Positions 33,643-42,471 of a stretch of 64,000 bases of DNA are shown here, in pieces. Positions within the stretch are counted from its first letter, which is position 1, and each line of letters opens with the position of its first letter. Source of the stretch: Mojavia pulchra JT2-VF2 (lineage in GTDB: Bacteria > Cyanobacteriota > Cyanobacteriia > Cyanobacteriales > Nostocaceae); NCBI GenBank assembly GCA_019359325.1, contig JAHHHN010000001.1, positions 124,001 through 188,000 on the forward strand, written 5' to 3'. The notes below the pieces were generated by a model. That model was not told the DNA's origin, did not search any database, and worked only from the letters and a program-made list of their open reading frames with translations. The position numbers and the translations under genes are program-made.

Positions 33643-33679
33643 TCCCAGGAGGCGGCTATATAATAGCTGTCTCTTGGGA
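33643..33679 (+). promoter_or_regulatory. Long leader hairpin before the response regulator
   Basis: TCCCAGGAGGCGGCTA - TATAA - TAGCTGTCTCTTGGGA gives a 16-bp stem with a few G-U pairs, 46 bases before the GTG start. There is no T-run. It is a possible leader element controlling the gene downstream. Confidence 0.4.
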
Positions 33680-33724
33680 CTTCCTCCGTAATTGATTCAG
33701 GCAACTAAGGAGGCATTGCCAACT

Positions 33725-34177
33725 GTGACAAATAATGCTGAAGACCCGCATTCCCAAGAAGATATAAAAAATTTTCCATCTTTAGAAAGCTTGCAAGTTC
33801 TTGTAGTAGATGATAATGATGACAGCCTTGTTTTAACTACTTTTATTCTTGAAAGCAGCGGCTTTCAGGTAACTACAGCCGCATCAGCTGCACAAGCTTT
33901 CGAGACAATCAAACAATTAAAATTTGATATTTTAATTTGTGACATTGCTATGCCAGAAGTTGATGGTTATGCCTTAATCCGCACAGTCAGAGAGAGTAAG
34001 CTTTTAGGACAACAGGAAATTCCAGCGATCGCTCTAACTGCTCTTGGTTCTGAGGAAAGCCGTAACCTTGCTTTTATGTCTGGTTTTCAAAGCTATGTCA
34101 ATAAGCCTGTAGATTCTAAAATTTTATTAGCAGAAATAAGACGTGTTATGAGCGAAAATCAAAAAAATTCTACATAG
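33725..34177 (+). CDS. CheY-type response regulator
   Basis: From GTG 33725 the protein has 150 residues. This start has AAGGAGG eleven bases upstream; an in-frame TTG at 33692 is less likely. A single receiver domain (about 25-145) follows a short acidic leader. LVVDDNDDS gives the acidic pocket, D73 in ICDIAMPEVDG is the phospho-acceptor, and NKPVD holds the conserved Lys. There is no output domain, so it probably acts by protein contact or as a phosphorelay intermediate. It converges with the ethylene-receptor-like hybrid kinase, whose C-terminal receiver is similar (SMPDIDGYTLMRQVR versus AMPEVDGYALIRTVR), so the two may be functionally linked. Confidence 0.88.
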   Translation: MTNNAEDPHSQEDIKNFPSLESLQVLVVDDNDDSLVLTTFILESSGFQVTTAASAAQAFETIKQLKFDILICDIAMPEVDGYALIRTVRESKLLGQQEIPAIALTALGSEESRNLAFMSGFQSYVNKPVDSKILLAEIRRVMSENQKNST

Positions 34178-34436
34178 TTAGCTATTTCATAAAAAAAACA
34201 TAGAGCGATCGCCACATTTTTCTTAAAAAGTTTGTCAGACATTATCTAATTCAGCACTCTTTTAACGGAACCCTCAGCAAATTACATTTTAAATGCTTAG
34301 GGACTTCCAACTAAAAAATATCCCATCGCATTGAGGGCAGGGGAGCAGGGAGCAGGGAGCAGGGGGAAGGAACAATCGTGTTGAACCAGAAATTGGAATA
34401 ATTTATTTTTTGGAGTTCCCTTAAAAAAACATCTTT
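34178..34436. repeat. Intergenic region with short tandem repeats (agcaggg)
   Basis: Between two convergent genes. At 34337-34368, about four ggagcag-type heptamers repeat in tandem, a short tandem repeat class typical of Nostocales. No terminator is obvious. Confidence 0.55.
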
Positions 34437-36596
34437 TCAAGCTAATTTACACTTGGTATCAGACTTCTTTATCATTACCCCAATAAGTTCAGCAATAGCT
34501 ATCACTAATTCTTCTGGGTTCAGGGGTTTAGCTAAATGCATTTGAAATCCTGCTTGCAGAGCTTGCTGCTGATCGTACTTTCTAGCAAAAGCAGTCAGAG
34601 CGATCGCGGGAATTGTTCCTCCTTCTTCTGGTGTCCAAGCTCTTACTTGACGCATTAGTGTATAGCCATCAATATCCGGCATACTAAGATCGCTAACTAA
34701 CACATCTACTTTGACTTGTTCTAGGGCTTCTAATGCTTCTAATGCCGAAGATACCGCTATAACTTCAGCTCCATCTTGCTCTAATACAAAAGCAACAAAA
34801 TCTCGTGAATCAGGATCATCATCAACTACTAAAACTTTTACGCCAGTAAGGAGTAAAGAGTTAGCAGCTAAAAATGATGGGTAAGTTCGTTCATTCTTAA
34901 AATGTTGGCTTTTGTTTTGGAGAAGCGGTAAAACAACGGTGAATTTTGTTCCTTTATCTTCACCAGGGCTTTCTGCTGTGACTGTACCCCCATGCATTTC
35001 GACTATATTACGAACAATTGCTAACCCCAAACCTAATCCACCAAATTTTCTGGTAGAACTGCTATCTGCTTGCCGGAAGTAATCAAATGCATAGGGCAAA
35101 AACTCAGGATTAATTCCCTTACCTGTATCGCTAACTATAATTTGAGCATAGCCATTAGCTTGTCCTAATCGCACTTCAATTTTTCCCCCTTGGGGTGTAA
35201 ATTTGACAGCATTAGAAAGCAGATTCCAGACAACTTGTTGCAAGCGAGTAGAATCACCCAAAACTTGCCCTACATTCGATTCAAATATTGTATTAATATC
35301 AATTGACTTGGTTTGTGCTGCCAACTGCATACTTTCTAGTGCAGCCAAGACTGTAGCTCCTAAATCAACATTCGTAATATTCAGGGTTAGTTTGCCTTGT
35401 AAAATTCTCGATATGTCCAGCAAGTCTTCAATGAGTTGAACCTGTAACTTGGCATTGCGTTCGATTGTTGCAAGTGCTTGAGATGTCTTTGCTGGCTCAA
35501 GGCTGTTGCTTTGCAAAAACTTAGACCAGCCAAGAATCGCATTTAGTGGGGTGCGTAACTCATGAGAAAGTATAGCCAGAAATTCATCTTTAATTCGATT
35601 GGCTGTTTCTGCTTTCGCTCGTGCTGCTTGTTCTAACTCCAGCAAGTGAGCGCGTTCTTGCTGTAATTGTTTTTGTTCTTGAATATCTGTACAACTTCCA
35701 AACCACTTTACTACACGACCTTGTTGATCTTTAAGCGGTAAACCTCTCGCTAGTTGCCAGCGATAAGAACCATCAAAAGCCCGTTTAAAGCGGTATTCAT
35801 TTTCATATATAGTGCCACTTTTAACAGCACTCAACCACGCTTGTTCAGCTCTTGCTACATCATCTGGATGTAATGCTGCTAACCAACCATTACCTAAAGA
35901 TTGCTCAAATGTCAGTCCAGTGTACTCACACCAGTTTTGATTCAAATAATCACATTCACCGTTAGCATTAGTTGTCCATACGAGATGAGGAATTGCTTCA
36001 GCCAAATAACGATAGCGTTCTTCGCTTTGTCGCAAAACTTCTAGAATGCGTTGGCGCTCAATTATTTCTAATTGTAATTGCTCATTAGTCTTGGTAATCT
36101 CATCAGTACGAAGAGCCACCAACTCTTCCAGGTGATTTTGGTATTTTCTTAATTCCTTCTCTACCCGTAACCGTTCAGCTACTTGTGTTTGCAGTTCTTG
36201 GTTTGCTTGTTCTAGTTGAGCAGGGCTGGGAAGTGCTAGCGCTTGTGGCACTAAGGGTACTAGTTCTACGGCTGTAAACACAGATATTATTGCAGTTACG
36301 GCTTTGATTAATCCCGACAGCCAATAAGTTGGATACCAAAGTGTCCAAATCTCCATAATGTGAGTAGTGCCGCAAGCGACGATAAATGCACTAAACAACA
36401 GAAAAATCCAATAAAAAGGTAAATCCGGTCGCTTGCGGACAAAGTAGAAGAGTGTAGCTGGGATGGAGTAATAAGCTAGTGCGATAAACGCGTCAGATAG
36501 GATGTGTAACCAAACTAAATCAGTTTTCCATAGATAGCAGTGCCCATGTGGGATAAACGGCCCTGAGCTAAAAAAAGTAGTCCATAATTCCGACAT
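34437..36596 (-). CDS. Ethylene-receptor-like hybrid histidine kinase
   Basis: A 719-residue protein. The N-terminus has three membrane helices (about 27-53, 60-82, 92-115) matching the ethylene-binding domain of plant ETR1 and cyanobacterial Etr1. The copper/ethylene residues D35 (SDAFIALAYYSIP), C75 and H79 (CGTTHIM) are all present and lie exactly ten residues later than in ETR1 (D25, C65, H69). A coiled coil, a PAS domain (about 200-315), the kinase core (H345 in SHELRTPLN, NLLSNAVKF, DTGKGI, GLGLGLAI) and a C-terminal receiver (D636 in SDLSMPDIDG) follow. It probably senses ethylene, or a related signal through Cu(I), and passes phosphate to its own receiver or a partner. No GAF domain is visible, unlike ETR1. 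Confidence 0.9.
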   Translation of the reverse strand: MSELWTTFFSSGPFIPHGHCYLWKTDLVWLHILSDAFIALAYYSIPATLFYFVRKRPDLPFYWIFLLFSAFIVACGTTHIMEIWTLWYPTYWLSGLIKAVTAIISVFTAVELVPLVPQALALPSPAQLEQANQELQTQVAERLRVEKELRKYQNHLEELVALRTDEITKTNEQLQLEIIERQRILEVLRQSEERYRYLAEAIPHLVWTTNANGECDYLNQNWCEYTGLTFEQSLGNGWLAALHPDDVARAEQAWLSAVKSGTIYENEYRFKRAFDGSYRWQLARGLPLKDQQGRVVKWFGSCTDIQEQKQLQQERAHLLELEQAARAKAETANRIKDEFLAILSHELRTPLNAILGWSKFLQSNSLEPAKTSQALATIERNAKLQVQLIEDLLDISRILQGKLTLNITNVDLGATVLAALESMQLAAQTKSIDINTIFESNVGQVLGDSTRLQQVVWNLLSNAVKFTPQGGKIEVRLGQANGYAQIIVSDTGKGINPEFLPYAFDYFRQADSSSTRKFGGLGLGLAIVRNIVEMHGGTVTAESPGEDKGTKFTVVLPLLQNKSQHFKNERTYPSFLAANSLLLTGVKVLVVDDDPDSRDFVAFVLEQDGAEVIAVSSALEALEALEQVKVDVLVSDLSMPDIDGYTLMRQVRAWTPEEGGTIPAIALTAFARKYDQQQALQAGFQMHLAKPLNPEELVIAIAELIGVMIKKSDTKCKLA

Positions 36597-37418
36597 ATGC
36601 GTATTGACCCCCTACCCCTAAAAGCTTTGAAGACCATGAAGATTAATAGATGGCGCTTATCTTAGTGCTATTCATTGCTGTGACAACGATAAAAATTATG
36701 TCGAGTTTGAGTGATTTCATTGCCGTGTTCAAGCTTTTTATTAAAAATCGAATATGAAAAATCAACCCTAACAGATATTAGGAAGGCAGGGTTATAAATT
36801 TGAAGAATTTTGTTGATTTTATGTTGGCACATATCCAGCTAGCGATGACTTCCACAGGGAGCATATCTGACTTCGCCAGAACAGTTAACTTCTTTATGTT
36901 TTGTAATAAATACAGTAGTAAGCACACCGAATAATGAAAATAATATTAACAATTTTACTATGGTGGTTTGGAGATTCAAAAAATTAACAGGCTCAAAAAA
37001 TGGAAAAATACAAAAAATTACTGTACAAAAATCAGCTATTAATTTAATAAATAACTAGATGTCTCCTGAGAATTTTATAAATAAACTCTCTGCTCCTCTG
37101 AGTAATTACAGGCATTGTCAAAATTGTGATAACCTTAATTGCGATCGCCAGCCACATTTATACTAATCTCAAAATATATATTACCCCGCAAACAGGGGAT
37201 TTCAAGCAAAGATTAAGTTTTTCCCTTCCCAGCAGTTATTACTATAAGTATTATTTTCTCCCAAGCCCGCAGATGCAGATTTTATTTGTCTAGTAGCAAT
37301 TTATCTTCGCTAGGTCAACCTTTGATCCACCTAAAGGCAGTAGATGAAGTAATAAAAAAATGATTATAAGGAATTAAATAGCTCTGCTTGCCAAACAGTT
37401 AAAAAGGAACGGATTTTT
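36597..37418. other. Non-coding stretch between two divergent genes
   Basis: About 820 A+T-rich bases between the ethylene-receptor-like kinase and the second glutathione-reductase-like gene. It must contain both promoters. I see no hairpin, repeat or RNA gene that I can support. Confidence 0.4.
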
Positions 37419-38765
37419 ATGGCATTTGATTATGACCTGTTTGTCATTGGTGCTGGCCCTGCGGGTTTGGCAGCAGCTAAACAAGCAGCTAGCTACGGTG
37501 TTCGTGTCGCTGTCGCTGAACAAGAAGCCATAGGTGGTACATGTGTAAATCGTGGTTGCGTTCCCAAAAAACTGATTGTCTACGCTGCTGACTTTGCCCA
37601 GTCTAATCAAATGGCTCATCATTACGGGTGGAGTGAGTGTCAACAGCACTTTGACTGGACAATATTTATTAAGTCAGTACACCAGCATCTCGATCGCATT
37701 CACCTCTGTTATTACGAGCAGTTGCAACAAGCAGGTATTGAACTAATTCGCAAGCATGCCACTTTTGTTGATGCCCATACTTTAGAACTGGATGGACGCA
37801 AGGTGACAGCAGACAAAATTTTAATTGCTGTGGGAGGGCGTCCCAATAAGCCTGATATCCCTGGTATAGAATACGCAATTACATCCCGCGAGATGTTTCA
37901 CTTACCTTATCTGCCGGAACGATTGGCAATTATTGGTGGTGGCTATATCGGCACAGAATTTTCTAGCATGATGCACGCTTTCGGTTGCGAGGTTTCGGTC
38001 ATAGAATCAGAGGCAATGATTTTATCAGGGTTTGATGACGATATCTGCTCTAGTGTGCAACAGGGTTTGAGCCAACGGGGAATTCGGTTTTTCACCAACA
38101 GCACTGCTCAAAAAATCACACTCTCAGAAGATGGTTTGCTATTAACAATTACTGGTGAGGGCCAGGAAACTATCATTGCAGATACAATTTTGGTTGCTAC
38201 AGGTTACATCCCAAATACCAAGAATCTTAATTTGGAAAAAGCTCAAGTTGAACTTGGCGAACATGGTGCAATCAAAGTAGATGAATTTAATCGCACCACC
38301 CAAGAAAACATCTTTGCTGTGGGTGATTGCATCAGCCGCGTGCAATTAACTCCAGTTGCTAAGGCAGAAGGTAAAGCTGTTGCTAATACAATTTTCGGCA
38401 ACAAGCCGCAAAAACTGAATTATGATTTTGTGCCCTCTGCTGTTTTTTGTCGTCCAGAAGTGGCAAGTGTGGGGATGACAGAGGCAAAGGCACGGCAAAA
38501 GTTTGGTCAAGCTGTAAAATGTTACTGCACTCACTTCCAGCCACTGTTATATCAGTTGAGCGAACCGAATGAGCAAATTACGATTAAGCTTGTGGTAGAT
38601 GAAGACTCCCAACGAGTTTTGGGCGCTCACATGGTGGGTGAACATGCGGCTGATATCATTCAAAGTCTTGGGGTTGCAATTCGCAAGGGTATCACTAAGC
38701 AAGACCTGGATGAAACAATAGGCATTCATCCTACTACCGCAGAAGAGTTCCTATCGTTAAGTTAA
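37419..38765 (+). CDS. Glutathione-reductase-like flavoprotein disulfide reductase
   Basis: A 448-residue paralogue of the gor product at 13657-15036. It keeps the FAD motif GAGPAG, the redox pair C42/C47 (GGTCVNRGCVPKK), GGGYIGTEFSSMMHAFG, the FAD motif FAVGDCISRVQLTPVA and the C-terminal His-Glu pair (IGIHPTTAEEF). At the end of the second beta strand of the pyridine-nucleotide fold it reads CEVSVIESEAMIL, with acidic residues where the paralogue has IIRKD. Acidic residues there usually go with NADH rather than NADPH. So the substrate may be glutathione or a related disulfide, and the cofactor may be NADH; both are inferences. Confidence 0.85.
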   Translation: MAFDYDLFVIGAGPAGLAAAKQAASYGVRVAVAEQEAIGGTCVNRGCVPKKLIVYAADFAQSNQMAHHYGWSECQQHFDWTIFIKSVHQHLDRIHLCYYEQLQQAGIELIRKHATFVDAHTLELDGRKVTADKILIAVGGRPNKPDIPGIEYAITSREMFHLPYLPERLAIIGGGYIGTEFSSMMHAFGCEVSVIESEAMILSGFDDDICSSVQQGLSQRGIRFFTNSTAQKITLSEDGLLLTITGEGQETIIADTILVATGYIPNTKNLNLEKAQVELGEHGAIKVDEFNRTTQENIFAVGDCISRVQLTPVAKAEGKAVANTIFGNKPQKLNYDFVPSAVFCRPEVASVGMTEAKARQKFGQAVKCYCTHFQPLLYQLSEPNEQITIKLVVDEDSQRVLGAHMVGEHAADIIQSLGVAIRKGITKQDLDETIGIHPTTAEEFLSLS

Positions 38766-38795
38766 ATTTAGGTGTAAAACTGACACCAAGGTTTG

Positions 38796-41135
38796 TTAGG
38801 ATGCTCCTGTCCAAGCTTTGGTAGGAGCGTCTGTATCATCTAAAGATACAGCATTTATTGATGAGCTGTTTTCGGTTACAGAGTTTTCCTCTTGAGAAGT
38901 TATCAACTCATCAAGTGCCTTCAGGGCCTCTAATGCAGACTGATAACGCTGCTTGTAGTCATCCAACACCATTTTACTGAGAATTTCAGCCAAAGAGTTG
39001 CTCACCAGTGCTTTATCTTTCCATTTCAATTCTCCATCAGCATCTCTATCGAAATCGTGGGGTGCAATACCTGTCAAAGCCTTAATTCCAATCATCCCGA
39101 CTGCATAGATATCACTACTGTATTGGGGACGTCCAAAACATTGCTCGTTCGGCGCATAACCCTTAGTGCCAATACCAATAGTGAAGGGAGTATGTTCTTG
39201 ATTTTCTATGTACGCTGTAGAGACGTCTTTGACAGCACCAAAGTCAATCAGTACGAGTTTCCAGTCTGAGTGTCGCCGGATGATGTTGCTGGGTTTAATA
39301 TCCCGGTGAATTACATTGTTTTTATGGACAAATGCTAATGTTTGCAATAAGTCTCGTAAAATCACGATCGCTGAGGTTTCAAGAAGCGGTTTGCTTGATG
39401 GCAGTTCCTGAGTCAGAGGATGACCAACTATATATTCTTGAACTAGATAAAATTCTTCATCTTGTTCAAAATAAGCTAAAAGCTGAGGTATTTGGTTGTG
39501 TGTTCCCAATCTTTCTAAAGTTTGCGCCTCTGAGTTAAATAAACGTCTGGCAAGTTCCAATCCTGTCGATTTAGTGTTGGCTGGTTTGAGTTGTTTGACT
39601 ACACATTGTGGGTTCCCAGGACGTTGAATATCTTCAGCAATGTAGGTTTCGCTAAATCCACCGGAACCAAGAACTTTGAGAATTTTATAGCGTCCACCAA
39701 GTATCTTCCCTGCTACTGCTAAATCTCGCAGCTGGAGTAGGTTTTGCAGGTCATCTTGTTGGCTAATAATTTCTTGGACAACTGGGGAAGATTTATATTT
39801 CTGAAAAATAACTAATAATTGGCGTTTTTTAATGCTTGCCCTTGCCATTTCGATTATCAGGTAACCCAATCCGCACAGGGCGATCGCTACTATTGGTATA
39901 GCTGTGGGGAAAATTAACTGAGCATATATAAATAATACATAGCTAATCCCTCCCCAAATCGTAGCAAGACTGATGCTAAATATAAATCTAGTTATGCCTC
40001 GCTTGCTTCTAGTACAGATGACTGCTGTACCCCCAACTAGGAAAAGTACAAATAAACCTCGCAGAGGTGGACTTGTAATGCCTTGGGCGATCGCTTTATC
40101 TGTCATCAAGGTTGCGATCGCATTTGCATGAATTTCTACTCCTGACATCCGCTCTGGATACAGCCAGTTGTTGTCAACAGCTACTGAATAATCATCATTC
40201 CCTAACTGGGCTGTGGCTCCAATCACCACGATTTTATCTTGGAGAACTTTTCCTTGCTGCAAATAGGTGTTCCAGTTTTCTGGATCTAGTACGTACCAAA
40301 AGGGAATTTGCTCAAATGTACCCGCAGACCCCCAAAAATGAATGCGATCGCCTTTTGGTCGAGGATAATTCCTTTGGGCTGCCCGCAACACTGCTTCATC
40401 AAAGGAGGGCATTTTATCTATCAAAGCATCATCTTGAGCTAATAGCTTGGGAAACTCACTAGCCAATCGGTGAATCTTGCCATCGACCTCTATGGGAAAA
40501 TTCACCGTACCCATCGATACTGACCCTGTATGAAACATTTGCTGAGGTTGCGTCAGTTGCACAAATGTCCCTTGGTGAGTCTCAAAGTTTTCGTAGAGTG
40601 CAGCTAAGGTAACTTTATTGCCATATTTTTGCAATACTTTTTGCAATTGGCGATCGTCAGCAACGCCATAACTACTTGGCGTGTCAAAAACTACATCAAC
40701 TGCCACAGAACGTACACCAGCCTTAATCAGCTTTTCTATAGCTTGGGCATATGCGGCACGTTTGTATGGAAAAGATTTCAGTGGTTCCAGGTAAGCATAC
40801 TGGTGTGGATCTGTTTTATAGTACTGTTCAGGGACTGATATGGACTGATTGTCAATTGCCAAAATCACGATGTCTTCTGGAGGCACGACTGGCCCACGCA
40901 GTTGAAAAAACGTGGAAAGCGCATGACTTTCCATCAATTGAACTATGCCCACACCAGAAGCACTCAGCAGTGCAGCCCCTATTGCTGAAGTCCCAATCAG
41001 CAGATAACCTAACCAAGTTATCAGCTTGGAATGGTGTGTTAATGCCGTCGAAGTTGCTTTTGTGGGTTTATTTGACCGTACATTAGCAGCAGAGACATCG
41101 TTTTTAGTTAAGGTAGATGTAGGTTCTTCTCCCAT
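38796..41135 (-). CDS. CHASE2-domain serine/threonine protein kinase
   Basis: A 779-residue membrane kinase. An N-terminal helix (about 42-64) leads to an extracytoplasmic CHASE2 sensor domain (about 70-345: PPEDIVILAIDNQSI, RSVAVDVVFDTPSSYG, DKIVVIGATAQLGNDDY). Three membrane helices follow (about 352-430) and then the protein kinase (about 480-750). Kinase motifs are complete: glycine loop LGSGGFSET, VAIK-type lysine in CVVKQL, HRDIKPSN, DFG in LIDFGAVKD and a GTKGYAPNE activation segment. It would phosphorylate Ser/Thr in response to an external signal. It converges with the reductase gene, 30 bases apart. Confidence 0.93.
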   Translation of the reverse strand: MGEEPTSTLTKNDVSAANVRSNKPTKATSTALTHHSKLITWLGYLLIGTSAIGAALLSASGVGIVQLMESHALSTFFQLRGPVVPPEDIVILAIDNQSISVPEQYYKTDPHQYAYLEPLKSFPYKRAAYAQAIEKLIKAGVRSVAVDVVFDTPSSYGVADDRQLQKVLQKYGNKVTLAALYENFETHQGTFVQLTQPQQMFHTGSVSMGTVNFPIEVDGKIHRLASEFPKLLAQDDALIDKMPSFDEAVLRAAQRNYPRPKGDRIHFWGSAGTFEQIPFWYVLDPENWNTYLQQGKVLQDKIVVIGATAQLGNDDYSVAVDNNWLYPERMSGVEIHANAIATLMTDKAIAQGITSPPLRGLFVLFLVGGTAVICTRSKRGITRFIFSISLATIWGGISYVLFIYAQLIFPTAIPIVAIALCGLGYLIIEMARASIKKRQLLVIFQKYKSSPVVQEIISQQDDLQNLLQLRDLAVAGKILGGRYKILKVLGSGGFSETYIAEDIQRPGNPQCVVKQLKPANTKSTGLELARRLFNSEAQTLERLGTHNQIPQLLAYFEQDEEFYLVQEYIVGHPLTQELPSSKPLLETSAIVILRDLLQTLAFVHKNNVIHRDIKPSNIIRRHSDWKLVLIDFGAVKDVSTAYIENQEHTPFTIGIGTKGYAPNEQCFGRPQYSSDIYAVGMIGIKALTGIAPHDFDRDADGELKWKDKALVSNSLAEILSKMVLDDYKQRYQSALEALKALDELITSQEENSVTENSSSINAVSLDDTDAPTKAWTGAS

Positions 41136-41237
41136 ATCGTCGATTAATTTAGGTACAACACTTTTATTTATTCAAACCCTGTTTTAGTGCCATCACATTG
41201 AAATAATATTTAAATGAAAAACTTATACATTTGTAAA
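41136..41237. other. Short intergenic region upstream of the CHASE2 kinase
   Basis: About 100 A+T-rich bases separating the kinase start from the small gene upstream on the same strand; nothing distinctive. Confidence 0.3.
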
Positions 41238-41504
41238 TTATCCTTTATTCCTCAGCACATTTGCGTTGACAAAGCTTGTTGGCAGGAGCCGCTTCATTCC
41301 AACACTGTCGAACTTAGCCTCTAAGTAAAATGCAAGATGTGTTTTTTCCCCTGTTCTGAGCCAAAGATGCTCTGCTTTTGCACTTGATTGCAGTGATAGT
41401 CTACCCAACTCAACAGGTATGTCCCAGTAGACATCTACCAGAAGTTTCCTTTGAACAACTTCTGCCGTTGCTACAACGCTGTTACCCCGTAAAAAGCGTG
41501 TCAT
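41238..41504 (-). CDS. Hypothetical small protein, 88 aa
   Basis: An 88-residue protein I do not recognise, starting MTRFLRGNSVVATAEVVQRK and followed by LLVDVYWDIPVELGRLSLQSSAKAEHLWLRTGEKTHLAFYLEAKFDS. It is predicted soluble, with alternating hydrophobic segments that suggest a small beta-rich fold. It lies about 100 bases upstream of the CHASE2 kinase on the same strand. No ribosome site is obvious, and the frame may not be translated. Confidence 0.4.
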   Translation of the reverse strand: MTRFLRGNSVVATAEVVQRKLLVDVYWDIPVELGRLSLQSSAKAEHLWLRTGEKTHLAFYLEAKFDSVGMKRLLPTSFVNANVLRNKG

Positions 41505-41856
41505 TTTGTTGATGGCAAAACTTAGAGATGGGTATCACCCTACATCGTACTCTAGAACCTATGTCATACCTCTTTAGGAGTAAAATTGACTGTTATACAG
41601 TTAAGAATGCTGTTCCTTAGTCAATTTTATTGGTAGATTTTGATCACGGGGTAATTGTTAGAGCGTCTGGGATGAAAAAGGTTCAGCACTCAGCATCTGC
41701 TCTAATGTTTCAACCATTTTTCTAATTTAAAAGAGGTTAGGATAAAAGCTATACATGAAGATATACTTTATAGATATTAGCAAAATTATCATTTGAGAAT
41801 TGCTATAATCTATTGTTCAATCTAAAATTCTTTTCTATTATTAGGTGTAATTTTGT
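41505..41856. other. Non-coding stretch upstream of the NYN gene
   Basis: About 350 bases, A+T-rich, holding the promoter of the gene at 41857. I see no repeat or RNA gene. Confidence 0.35.
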
Positions 41857-42378
41857 ATGGGTTCTACAATGAATCGTCTGTCTATTTTTGTAGACGGAAA
41901 TAATATGTTCTATGCTCAACAGAAAAATGGCTGGTTTTTTGACCCGCGACGAGTATTAGAGTATTTTAAAAATGAGCAATCAGAAACAACATTAATCAAT
42001 GCATTCTGGTACACTGGCTTAAAAGATCCACAAGATCAACGAGGTTTTAGAGATGCTTTAATTAGTTTAGGATATACAGTCAGAACTAAAATACTTAAAG
42101 AATATTATGATGATAACTCTGGTCGTTATTCACAAAAAGCTAATTTAGATATTGAAATTGTTGTCGATATGTTTAATACAGTAGATCAGTATGATCGGGT
42201 AGTTTTATTTAGTGGTGATGGAGATTTTGAAAGAGCAATTGAACTTTTACGCTCAAAAAATACACATATTACAGTAGTGTCAACAGAGGGAATGATAGCT
42301 AGAGAATTACGTAATGCTACCGATAGATATATAGATTTAAATGATATCAGAGATCGAATAGAAAAAACAGAAGGTTAA
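41857..42378 (+). CDS. NYN-domain (LabA/DUF88 family) protein
   Basis: A 173-residue PIN-like fold protein. Acidic residues of the putative nuclease site are all visible: D in IFVDGNN (about residue 12), D in NLDIEIVVDM (about 106) and SGDGDFE (about 127). The family includes LabA, linked to circadian output in Synechococcus, and other NYN proteins thought to cut RNA. RNA cleavage is therefore possible but unproven. ATG 41857 has AGGTG nine bases upstream; ATG 41869 (MNRLSIF) is the alternative. The leuA start is 93 bases downstream on the same strand. Confidence 0.88.
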   Translation: MGSTMNRLSIFVDGNNMFYAQQKNGWFFDPRRVLEYFKNEQSETTLINAFWYTGLKDPQDQRGFRDALISLGYTVRTKILKEYYDDNSGRYSQKANLDIEIVVDMFNTVDQYDRVVLFSGDGDFERAIELLRSKNTHITVVSTEGMIARELRNATDRYIDLNDIRDRIEKTEG

Positions 42379-42471
42379 TATTTTTAACATTTATTTACAA
42401 TTGATATAGGCGTAAAATTCTAATAGCCAAGGTATTTATAGGCAAAGTCAACACTAAACAACGAACTGAAA

